DNA of 64,000 bases from Protea cynaroides (taxonomy: Eukaryota > Streptophyta > Magnoliopsida > Proteales > Proteaceae): assembly GCA_028583415.1 (NCBI GenBank), contig CM053269.1:46161888-46225887 (forward strand), in the 5' to 3' direction. Under the pieces are notes generated by a model. That model was given only the letters and a program-made list of their open reading frames with translations, was not told the origin of the DNA and made no database searches. Positions 41,399-53,300 of this stretch are shown here, in pieces (positions within the stretch are counted from its first letter, which is position 1; every line of letters starts with the position of its first letter). A program made the position numbers and the translations under genes.

Positions 41399-44300
41399 AT
41401 GGGTTGGGAATGGAGAGACGAAGCCGACGATAACAGTTCATCGCTGGGGCCTGCCGGCGTCGGCGACACCGAAACCTCAAGCTTTAGATCGGGAGATCGA
41501 TGTTCCACAAGAAGAACCGTCAAATCGCAGTGCAAAACCGAAGAGGTTGAGCCAGGAAAGTTTGTCAGGAAGTGCGAGAAGACCGAGGAGATTCTCAAGG
41601 ATTGCATTGGAAGGTCCTTTTCTCCTCTTACGATTTGCTTATCTTTTTATCTTTTATATTATGAGTTCAGATTTATGTTCTTCTACATTTTTTTTTTCAT
41701 ATAAATTTCGATTATCATCACATGGTTGATTCGTTTCGCTCGTGGAATATGTGGGTGATCTTTGTTGGTTTGATGCTTCTTCCCCTCCCTCCTTTGGTCT
41801 TATTTTTCCTTGTTATTTTAAAAACTACTCTTTATTACATTCCTTTCAGAGAGTTTAGTTAGATGCGTATATGCTGATTCTATGTTCTTATTAAGATTTA
41901 TTTATGTCTTTATATGTTTGGGCATCCTTATTTTTTAAATGGAAGAGTCTGGTATGCATCTGAAACATAGGCATTACAAGGAAAAGAAATTGAGCCAAAG
42001 AAATTGATGAGGCTTCTAGAAACAGGGTCGCCAACCAAGGGATAGCAGATTTAGATCAAAGAAAACATAGGCATTACAAGGAAAAGAAGAACAAGAGATT
42101 GAGTCTCACAACCAGGTGAGGCTCAACCAGAAATTAATTGATTCTCAATTTTTCTGGAAAAGCTCTAAGAGTTACCGCCAGCTTCTACTCCTCTTATTTA
42201 TAATGAGAATCCTTACAATTAAAATAGGAAAAAGAGAAAACTACTAAAACTAAACCTCCTTATAACATTGGAAGATTTTAATACAATGGAAAGAAAATTT
42301 TCTAAATCTGAAAATAGGAAAGTAAATACTTGGTCTCCAAGTAATTGACACCTATTATCAATCTATCCTAAATATTAGGAACAAACTAAACAATTAAATT
42401 AGGAAACTAACTTTTAGGAAAGAAATAACAAAAGACTGAAAAAATCTTGGACTGCATCAACTTGATTGCAGCTAGGACCAATTAATTATATTGGTTCCCA
42501 TGCCTCATATGTAAGGCATCAAGAAATCCTAAAACAAATGGGAAAATACATAAAAGAAGAGACTAAAAACATGTGAAGTAGTAGTTAACCTAAAACAAAC
42601 TACTTTGATTAATAAGACTAGGCTTTTATAAAACACTTGGTTTAGATAATCCTTATCTAATTTACAAGGAATGCTGGCCATATGTATGATGGCAAAGAGG
42701 GTTCAAAGCAAGTCAAATTAACAAACCCTCTTTGTCGCAGGATCTTTATGCAGTCCAATCTTAAATCAGAATTAGAAAGTAACAAGAAATTCAACTTATC
42801 TGGAAATCTAACCCTTGAAATCACTTGAAATTGGTAGGAGATACTCTTGACAGCGATTATGAACACTAGCAGAAGTTGGGAGTTGATCAGAAAAGGGTTG
42901 AAGTAGCTACAGGCCCTGCAGAGTTGATGCAGTGACTACCGCCCAGCTTAGAAGTATCTCAAATTGGAATTGGTGATAATCACTATTAAATCAGCAACAA
43001 ATTAACCTCAATAGAAAGATTCCAAGTCGTCCAGCAGGGATGGAGAATAGTTGATTAAATAGCAGTGTGCAGAACAGTAGCAAGAAGAACACAAAACTGT
43101 CGGTTGAGTCTCACAACCGTGGGAGACTCCACCAGAAAAAAAAACAAACTGATTTCTCTTTTTTTTCTCTGAAAGTCTACCGACTCTCTTCTTCTTTATC
43201 TTATTTATAGACTTAAGAAAGATTACAAAATAATAGGATTTCCAAAACTGAAACAGAAACAAAACAAGGAAAGTTGACTCCCTATAGGACTCTCCTAACT
43301 TAAACTAAGGCAAGAATTAAAAGGAAACTTCTCTTTATAAAATTAGAAAAGTTTTCAAACTAACAAACCAAATATTTAGGAAACTAACTCTAAGATACTG
43401 AACAAAATATTTAGGAGACAAATAACTTAATAAAATAGGAAGGAAATCTGCTGGCACTGTTCACGTGAATAGTACCACGTGAACAGTGTTAGTTGATGGT
43501 TTGGTCTTTGGGTTGGTCCAATGGACCAATACCGACTGGTTCTTTGGACTGACTCATTATCGACTTGAGCTTGGGCCTTGGACCTTGGGCCTTCTTGGAC
43601 TGCATCAACTCCCCCGACTTAAAATGAACTCGTCCACGAGTTCGATAATGATGAAGAATGATTTCAGTGGGTTCGGTAGGCAACGTCTTCTGATTTTGAA
43701 ATTTTGGCTGTGTTTGCAATGTTGGAAGAAAATCCATCACTTTGGGTTCACTTTCTTCAAGATATTTAGACGGTATCACAAAGTCAATATGCTTAACATC
43801 TTGAGGAAAGTCAAGTAGAATCGTGGTATTCATGGGGACTATCCTGTTCAATTCTTCATCTTCCGCAATTGTCTCCATAACACCGTGGTCTTCATCAGAA
43901 CTGTGGTCACCTTTGTCAATCCCTGGAGCTTTAGCAAAGGCATCAAAATTATCCACATCTACTTTTGGGGTAATCAAAACCATACTGCTGATTATATGGA
44001 TTCCATATGAATCCTCACCATCATCCATGACATCCGTATTAGGAACAGAAGTATCATCACTTTGCGGCTCACATACCTGTGTATCTGGATTGGCCTCGAT
44101 TGCAGCAACTAAAGAGTTTACCTTTAATTTTTGTGGACAATCTCTAGCAAAGTGACCATATGCATTACAGTGATAGCATTGCACATCCGTAGCTGCTACC
44201 ATGGGAGTTTTACCTTTATCTGTCGTTAGAGTAGCATGAGATGTAGCCTCTATAGCTTTGCTGATTGGTGTGGGGTGTTTCACTTCATAAGAACTGGAGG

Positions 44301-47300
44301 TGGGCTTCAGTGTTGACTTCAAAAGGTGCTTGGCTTGGAAAGCTTTATCAACACAGTCGTTAAGACTAACAATATCAACCACACCCATTTTTTCTCTAAT
44401 CTCAGGTCGCAACCCCAAACGAAACCGAGATATCATTTGATCATCATTGTCTCGTGAACCTGACCGTGCACATAATTGATCAAATTGGTATACATAGTCT
44501 TCCATACTCATATTACCTTGACGAAGATTGTTCAGCTGGTCATGCAACCTTCTTTGGAAAGACCGAGACAAATACTTTTCTTTCAATTCTTCCTTCATCT
44601 CCTCCCAAGTAGTGGGTTCTCTACGACTCCTCGTGAGATTATATTCATAGTTACGCCACCAATCACGAGCACCCCCCACTAGTTTGGAGCGGGCCAATTG
44701 TAGCTTTCTAGGTTCAGGAAGGCTAAACCAATCAAAGTAGTCATCTAGAGCATTCAACCAATCTTGAAAGGCTTCAGGGTCTTGCCTCCCATGAAACTCC
44801 TTGAGGTCCATTCGCACCTTATGGGTTTGATACCGAATAGGTTGATTGCCATCATAGTTTTCATAGGGTGGGTCTTGGTATTCTTTTCTGGGGACTCTTT
44901 GGGGAGCCCTAGGAACATGCCTTGGCATTAGGTTGGCTATGGGAATTTCTCTTCTAGGGGCTTCTAGTCTGGCCGGCCTAGAATTATCCCGTTTCTCCAA
45001 ATTACTTATTCTTCCATCTATACTGTCTAACTTGGCATCCAATTTGGTCAATCATTGGAGAACCAAATTAACAAGGTCATTGAGATTATTGGACTGATTA
45101 GGAGAGGTAGAACTCTCCTCAAGCATGCTCTGATACCAATTGATGGCAAAGAGGGTTCAAAGCAAGTCAAATTAACAAACCCTCTTTGTCGCAGGATCTT
45201 TATGCAGTCCAATCTTAAATCAGAATTAGAAAGTAACAAGAAATTCAACTTATCTGGAAATCTAACCCTTGAAATCACTTGAAATTGGTAGGAGATACTC
45301 TTGACAACGATTATGAACACTAGCAGAAGTTGGGAGTTGATCAGAAAAGGGTTGAAGTAGCTACAGGCCCTGCAGAGTTGCTGCAGTGACTACCGCCCAG
45401 CTTAGAAGTATCTCAGATTGGAATTGGTGATAATCACTATTAAATCAGCAACAAATTAACCTCAATAGAAAGATTCCAAGTCGTCCAGCAGGGATGGAGA
45501 ATAGTCGATTAAATAGCAGTGTGCAGAACAGTAGCAAGAAGAACACAAAACTGTCGGTTGAGTCTCACAACCGTGGGAGACTCAACCAGAAAAAAAAAAA
45601 CTGATTTCTCTCTTTTTTTTCTCTGAAAGTCTACCGGCTCTCTTCTTCTTTATCTTATTTATAGACTTAAGAAAGATTACAAAATAATAGGATTTCCAAA
45701 ACTGAAACAGAAACAAAACAAGGAAAGTTGACTCCCTATAGGACTCTCCTAACTTAAACTAAGGCAAGAATTAAAAGGAAACTTCCCTTTATAAAATTAG
45801 GAAAGTTTCTAAACTAACAAACAAAATATTTAGGAAACTAACTCTAAGATATTGAACCAAATATTTAGGAGACAAATAACTTGATAAAATAGGAAGGAAA
45901 TCTGCTGGCACTGTTCACGTGAACAGTACCACGTGAACAGTGTTCAGTTGATGGTTTGGTCTTTGGGTTGGTCCAATGGACCAATACCGACTGGTTCTTT
46001 GGGCTGACTCATTATCGACTTGAGCTTGGGCCTTGGGCCTTCTTGGACTGCATCAGAATAGGCTTACCCGGTCAATGATGAGAAGTTGTAGTCCCTCAGT
46101 TCACAGTATAAAGATGACAGTGCTTCTTCAATGATGCCGGCACCTTCACAGTATGATTTCTAACAAAATTGGCGATGCTGCCCAGGGATGAAGAAAAAAA
46201 GGGGAGGAAAGGGGTGGCTTCACCGAATCCTAAAGAAAGAACAATGAGCGATGATATGAGCAACGACTAAGGAGAAGATGGACCGTGTGAAAGCCAATGG
46301 GTAAATTTTGAATTTTGTTCTATGTGGGGTAGCCTTAATCTGATTTAGGTACCTCAATGACAATTTATGAAACATTAGGTACTTTTGGTGAAGTTTCTTA
46401 AAACTTTAGGTACCCTGGGTGTAAATAGCGCTACCTTTGTTAATTTATGTAATCTAAAGAAACATAAGGATGGTTGAAGGATAACTGTTATATTTGAATG
46501 GATGAACAAATAGTTACTTCACATAATTTAGGCAAAGGATGATATTAGAAGAATTGCTGAAAGATTTTAGCACTCTGGTGAAACTGTCAGTTGTTTCTTT
46601 AGAATTGTGTTGCAATCCTTTTTAAAGTTGGGGAATGAACATATTCGTCTACCTTCTTTTTTTCTCTACATTTTCAGTTTTCTTCCATATTTTCTTTCAA
46701 AAGTGAACACAGTTGAAGCATAGGGTGTAACAAGCAATCGATATTTTACGATCAAAGCAATTCAATGATGTCTAACAAGGAGTTAGAACTTAGAACACAG
46801 ATGTGTGCTAAGTAAATCAATGGGTTATTTACAAATTTTATGCATATTAGGATTGTATTTGTATTATTGATGATATACATATTGTTACGAATGTACTTTT
46901 GGAGAAACAAATCCTTTATAGAGGTAAGAAGGGAAAAACCACATAGAATGTGATGTGTGCAAGTTTTGAAGAAACAAATCCTTTATCAAGCTTGGCTCGA
47001 GGTACATCACACATTGATGCAGTCCAAGAAGGCCCAAGCTCAAGTCGATAATGAGTCAGCCCAAAGAACCAGTCGGTATTGGTCCATTGGACCAACCCAA
47101 AGACCAAACCATCAACTGAACACTATTCACGTGGTACTGTTCACGTGAACAGTGCCAGCAGATTTCCTTCCTATTTTATTAAGTTATTTGTCTCCTAAAT
47201 ATTTGGTTCAGTATCTTAGAGTTAGTTTCCTAAATATTTGGTTTGTTAGTTTGGAAACTTTCCTAATTTTAAAAAGAGAAGTTTCCTTTTAATTCTTGCC

Positions 47301-50300
47301 TTAGTTTAAGTTAGGAGAGTCCTATAGGGAGTCAACTTTCCTTGTTTTGTTTCTGTTTCAGTTTTGGAAATCCTATTATTTTGTAATCTTTCTTAAGTCT
47401 ATAAATAAGATAAAGAAGAAGAGAGTCGGTAGACTTTCAGAGAAAAAAAAGAGAAATCAGTTTTTTTTTTTTCTGGTGGAGTCTCCCACGGTTGTGAGAC
47501 TCAACCGACAGTTTTGTGTTCTTCTTGCTACTGTTCTGCACACTGCTATTTAATCGACTATTCTCCATCCCTGCTGGACGACTTGGAATCTTTCTATTGA
47601 GGTTAATTTGTTGCTGATTTAATAGTGATTATCACCAATTCCAATCTGAGATACTTCTAAGCTGGGCGGTAGTCACTGCAGCAACTCTGCAGGGCCTGTA
47701 GCTACTTCAACCCTTTTCTGATCAACTCCCAACTTCTGCTAGTGTTCATAATCGCTGTCAAGAGTATCTCCTACCAATTTCAAGTGATTTCAAGGTTTAG
47801 ATTTCCAGATAAGTTGAATTTCTTGTTACTTTCTAATTCTGATTTAAGATTGGACTGCATAAAGATCCTGCGACAAAGAGGGTTTGTTAATTTGACTTGC
47901 TTTGAACCCTCTTTGCCATCACACATGGTCCTTATTGCCCATGCGTTCCTACTCTTTCTAATGGCATTAGGAGTTTTGTCAACTCGATGGGTACCAGTTG
48001 GGTGCCTTCGCCGGCATTCCCATCGTCACATTGACCTAACTTAGGTGTACATGGAATCGCTATGCAATCACCATATCATCTGCATTTTTTGCCACTGCTG
48101 TAGTCCAATTTTCTTAAATTTTGACCAGCGTGGGTTTTCCTGAAAACATTTTTCAGTTGCTTGATATTAGAAAAAAATCGTTTTAAGTTTTATTGGAAAC
48201 AACAATAAAATAGAAGACACTATTGCAGATGATATATGGGATGTGGTTATCTTTATGTGCCTCTCCAGACACCGTCATCATCTACAGTGCAAGTCAGTCA
48301 TTGGTCCAAAGCCCGTTGTTCCTAAATGTCTTTTGAAGTTGTTATAATCAGTTTTGAGTTTTTCGTTTTATTTTGGAGCTGTCTACTTGAAAATGGACGG
48401 CCTACTTTTGCCTCGACCGGGGTTTTGATGTTTTTCCAACTTACTCTGTTGAATGTACTGGTTGTTTTATTACCTTTGGTTACCTCCTCAACCATTACAT
48501 ACAAAGCATCAACTGCCAGCTTTTGTCCATTTTTTGCATTGTTACTTTTGGTTACCTCCTCAACTATTACCTTTACAAAAGCATCACCTTAAGGCTTTGT
48601 CCATTCGGCCAACTCTCCATCAATATTTAAAGTAGTTGTCATTGTTTTCTAAAATTTAATATGCACATATTACACAAAGGACATCAAAACTAGTGAACTC
48701 AAACTACATACTCATAACAATAGTACCACTGGAATGAAAAGACTTGACCAAAGGAAAGTAAAACAAGAACACAAGGAAACATGATCCACTGGTTAATGTG
48801 TGTTAGCGTAATTAAATTAAACTTATACCACTTGCTTTGATTTAGTCAAAGCAGATTAGTTGATAAGATTTGACTTAGTCAAACCATGTGGAATTGACTA
48901 GTTAGTTTAGTGTTAGTTTCCTTCTTTATTTAATTTCTTTCTCCTTGTGCGAGTGTAACTACGACTGCTGACCTGTAGGTGTAGCAGTGTTATTTCTATT
49001 CCTCTAAGGTAATTTTATACCATTATAAATAATAGCAACTGGAGGAGGGGGGAGATACACCAATTGAGACTGCTCTTCCTTTCCTTCACTTATCGTTTCC
49101 TCCTCTTTTTTTCTTTACTGTTTTTGGTTACTGTTAACAAATATTAATGTAAAGGAATGGATCAGCAAGACCCATTCCCATTCTCGGCCTAACAGATGGA
49201 CTCACTATTCACGAGTTATTGTTCACGGTACTATTCGCTTTATAGTGGAGTCATTATTTAATACATCTCATACTCCTATATTGTAATTGGGACTCCACCA
49301 TATCTAGTGGAGTTCCCTTCTCCTTATTAGAATATGACTGCTTCTCTTTATTAAAATAGGATTGCTTTTCTTTATCTTTTTAGTCATAAGAGTCCTTGTC
49401 TTGTTGACATGTTAAACTCCTAGTTACAAAACTAGGACTCATCTTGTGAGTTTTACTCTTAGACCTATCACTTTACCCCTTTTATTTTGTTTGTAAATAG
49501 TGACTGCTAAGAGGAGAGGAATATACATCTTTTCTTATTTTTAATTTTGTTACATGGTATCAGAACAATCACATGGGTTGCCATTTTGAGAGTCGATTAA
49601 GGTTCTCTGTTAGGTGTGTAGCCACTACTATTACTGCTTATGCTACTATTGCAAACTACTAGTACTTGGTTCACAATGGCCTATAATGTGCTGTTACTAC
49701 TACTTGATTCACAGTGACCTATACTGAGCTGCTGCTGCTGCTGCTGCTGCTATTGCTACTGCTACTATTGCTTATTCCGCTGTTACATTGTTCCAAGCAG
49801 AGGTTCTCACATTCTCCCATGCTCCAGCTTGAGGTAAGGGGGGGAGGGTGTAAATAAATATTAATGTAAAGGAATGAGCTTGATTAGCAAGGCCCATTCC
49901 TATTCTCGATAACAAGTGAACTTATTATTCCCAAGTTACTATTCACGGTACTCTTCACCTGATGGTGGAGTCATTCTTTAATACATCCTATCCTCTTATA
50001 TTGTAATTGAGACTCCACCTAATCTATTTGAGTTACCTTCTTATTATAATCAAGGTTTAAAATCTCGGTTCTCGGAGGCGTCTCGACCTCTTGGAAAACC
50101 GAGATCTCGACGAGATAGTGTAAAAGCAACTTGGTTTTGCTCTTGCTTGTAGCATTCGATAACACAAAATATCCCGAGATCTTGGCAAGATCTCAGTAGA
50201 GAAGTTGTCGAGAAACTACCGATAACACAAAATATCCCGAGATCTCGCTGAGAAACTGTCGATAACACAAAGATCTCGCCGAGAATTTGCATCGAGACCA

Positions 50301-53300
50301 AGAACCATTATCGCCATGGTTCTCATCTCGGTGTTCACCGAGAACACCGAGATCTTGCCGATATCTCGGCGAGATTTTAAACCATGATTATAATAGGATT
50401 GCTTCTGTTTATCCTTTTAGTCAAGAGAGTCCTTGTCATGTTGACATGTGGAACTCCTATTTACTTTGTAACTAGGACTCTTTATCTTATGAAGTCCTAG
50501 ACCTATCACTTTACTCCTTTTATTTTATCTATAAATAGTGATCTCTAAGAAGAGAGGAATTTACATCGATTCTCGCCATCTTCTCCTGTTTTCTATTTTG
50601 TTATAGTTACTTTCTTTTTTTGTAACATGGTATCAAAGACTATCGATCTATATTTGGTTCTCTTAATCTTTGGTTTGATAGACTTTTAAGGTATCCTCTA
50701 ACTGATTGCAGCAACCTATGCTGCCTACTATTGCTGCAAAATTGTCTTTGCTGCTGATTTACTGCTACCTGGTTGTAGCAACTCCTTTGCTACTGTTTTA
50801 CTGCAAGTAATTTTCTTTTTTGCTACAACCGTAAGTTTTTATTTCTCTATTCTTTTTCTGTTGGTCCTACCGCAACCCTTCATTACTATTTTGCTACTAC
50901 CGCAAGATTTTTTTTCTCCTTTTTCTTTTCTCTTCCTGCTAATATCACAAGCTTTCCTTACTATTTTTCTATTACCGCAACTCCCCCTGCTACTACCGCC
51001 GTAAGTCTTGTTCTCTATTGTTTTGAAGATTTGATCGATCAATTATAACTTGCTATGCCTGTCCTTGTGCCAAATCTGATCGATACCTACTACCAACTAC
51101 TACTACTGCAACCCTTTTTTTTTTTTTTGGGCTACTGCTCTTACCTATTGCTTCTCATACTCCCTCGTCTACTACCGTCCCTTATTTTATATCAATGGTT
51201 GTTCCGCATCTTCATCCATCTATGGTATTCATTCTCATACTCCGGTCCAGATTACTACCATTAAATTGCATGGTGTTTCCATCATCTAGTATGGGCTCAA
51301 GCATTCAAACCCTTCATGCGCTCTCAGGGTAAATTAAAATATCTCACTGAAAATCGTCCCTCTACTGATTCTAAATTAACTGAAGACATTGAAGCTTATG
51401 ATGCATGGATGTATGAATCTTCCTCACTCCAAATCTTGTTGTGGAATAGTATTGATCCTATAATTGCATCTAATGTTATGTTCTAGAGCACTGCCAAGGA
51501 TGTATGGGAAGATTTACGAGAAAGCTACGGTCAAGAAAAGAATATCTCACATATTTATGATTTGTATGAGCGGCTGTTTTCCTTTTCACAGGGTGACAGA
51601 TCGCTTAATGAGTACTAAAACAGTTACAAAGGCATCATTGAGGAGTTATAGGTCCATGAGCCTATGACTACCAATCTTGAACAGCTAAAGGCACAACAAA
51701 ATGAGTTTTATGTTGCCAAATTCATGGCTGGCCTGCATCTTGATTACCGCTATGTTAAAGGACAACTCTTGACAGTGGAAAAAGTTATTACTCTTTCGGA
51801 GACTTTTCTCGTCTTCAACGCATGGTTACTACTACTAAAGGTGCCACTATTGCTGCATTCAAAGATAATTCCGCTCTGTATGTCGGCTATGGTCGCGGCT
51901 CCTTATCTAGTTGAGATAGTGGCACGTGCCGAGGACGTGGTTGTAGTCCTAATGGTTCCTCTACTGACAAATCTTCTTGGTATTGTACTTTCCGTGGGAA
52001 GACAAATCAACTTGCTGATACTTATTGGGCCAAACATGGGCGAACTGAATGGGCTGATTCTTTAGTCGACTTTGCCAATCCTGACTCTATTGATCCCAAT
52101 CCGGCACTTACCAACATACCACCTGCGACTACTCTACCACCTGCACCTGCCTCATCCGCATCTTCTCAGGAACTACGTCTCGTGAATTTGAACAGTTAAT
52201 TCGCCGTATTCAACAACTTGAGAAAGCGCGCTCCTCTTCCACTGCTACCTTAGCCATTTCTAGGCCTCAAGACTAAAGCGAGGATTGGTGGAAGGCTTAA
52301 GTTGAATCATTCACCCTTCCCATGCTCTAGTTTGAGGGGGGTGCTCGTGTAATTAAATTAAACGTATACCACCTTCTTTGACTTGGTCAAAGCAGTTTGT
52401 CGTATAGTATTCCTAGTGATTAGTTGATAAGATTTGACTTGGTCATACCGTATGGGTTTGACTAGTTAGTTCAGTGTTAGTTTCCTTTTTTATTTTATTT
52501 CTTTCTCCTTGTAAGAGTGTAACTAGGGCTGCTGACCGGAGTCCTATTCCTATTCCTTTAAGGTAATTTCCTATCATTATAAATAATAGCAACTGGAGGA
52601 GGGGGAGATACACCAAATTGAGACTGCTCACCCTTTTTCGTAACAATCTGGAATTAACCTACAAACGTTGCCATCTTCTGCATTTCAATTTCAATGCCTG
52701 GGAACAGTTTGACACTATTGAGTGAAAAGGCATAGTCGCCTTAAAATGACCCATTACACCATTCCTGATTACATAAAGAGGAAACAGCTAAGTTAACAAA
52801 CTCATTTAGCAATAAAATTACCCACCCTAAAATAATGAGAGACCACCACTGTCTACTGAACTAAAAGAAGATAGAAGCATCTGTGAGTACTTGATGAGCC
52901 CATCAATTCTCCAGAGGATCCTTCTCATGATGAGATAACAGATCAATAATCATTTGACAGTGGCCCTCCAAATAAATATTTTCAACTTCCAACTTCTTAG
53001 CCAACAACGAATTCTTTTTCTCTATGAACCTTTCATCAGTGTTTCCACTCTCCACCGATTTTGTTAGTACCTGAATGTACAGTTGGAAATCCTACATCAA
53101 AACATTTCTGTATAGATTCTTTCTTTTCTAATTTCGGAATTCCTACCTTGTAGCATTTCCTCTCTCTAATCAAATAAATTAAACTTGCTTTGCATGAAAT
53201 AAATCACTTCCAGATGTTCCCATGGAGTGGGCGTCACTAGGGTCAAAGGATTAGATGGTTATCAAACGGGGCCTTGTCTCATGACCTAGTGGATGATCCA

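Larger units (their letters stand above)
48801..52645 (+). mobile_element. Copia gag-only LTR element (element Y), interrupted
   Basis: The 5' LTR is split: 48801-49131 and, after element X, 50611-50627. The 3' LTR is 52342-52645. Both share TAATTAAATTAAAC, AGTTGATAAGATTTGACTT, TATAAATAATAGCAACTGGA and TTGAGACTGCTC. The primer-binding site TGGTATCAAAGA starts at 50628, a GAGGGGGGTG polypurine tract precedes the 3' LTR, and the interior holds only a decayed gag. Flanks ATGTG (48796-48800) and ATCTG (52646-52650) match 4 of 5. It is in sense orientation within the large intron. No reverse transcriptase or integrase is present. Confidence 0.85.

Noticed and set aside
41623..41704. Extension of exon 1 of the Mal d 1-type gene by reading through the donor
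   Set aside because: The extension reads SFSPLTICLSFYLLYYEF, unlike the family, whereas splicing to 54368 restores the known sequence in phase.
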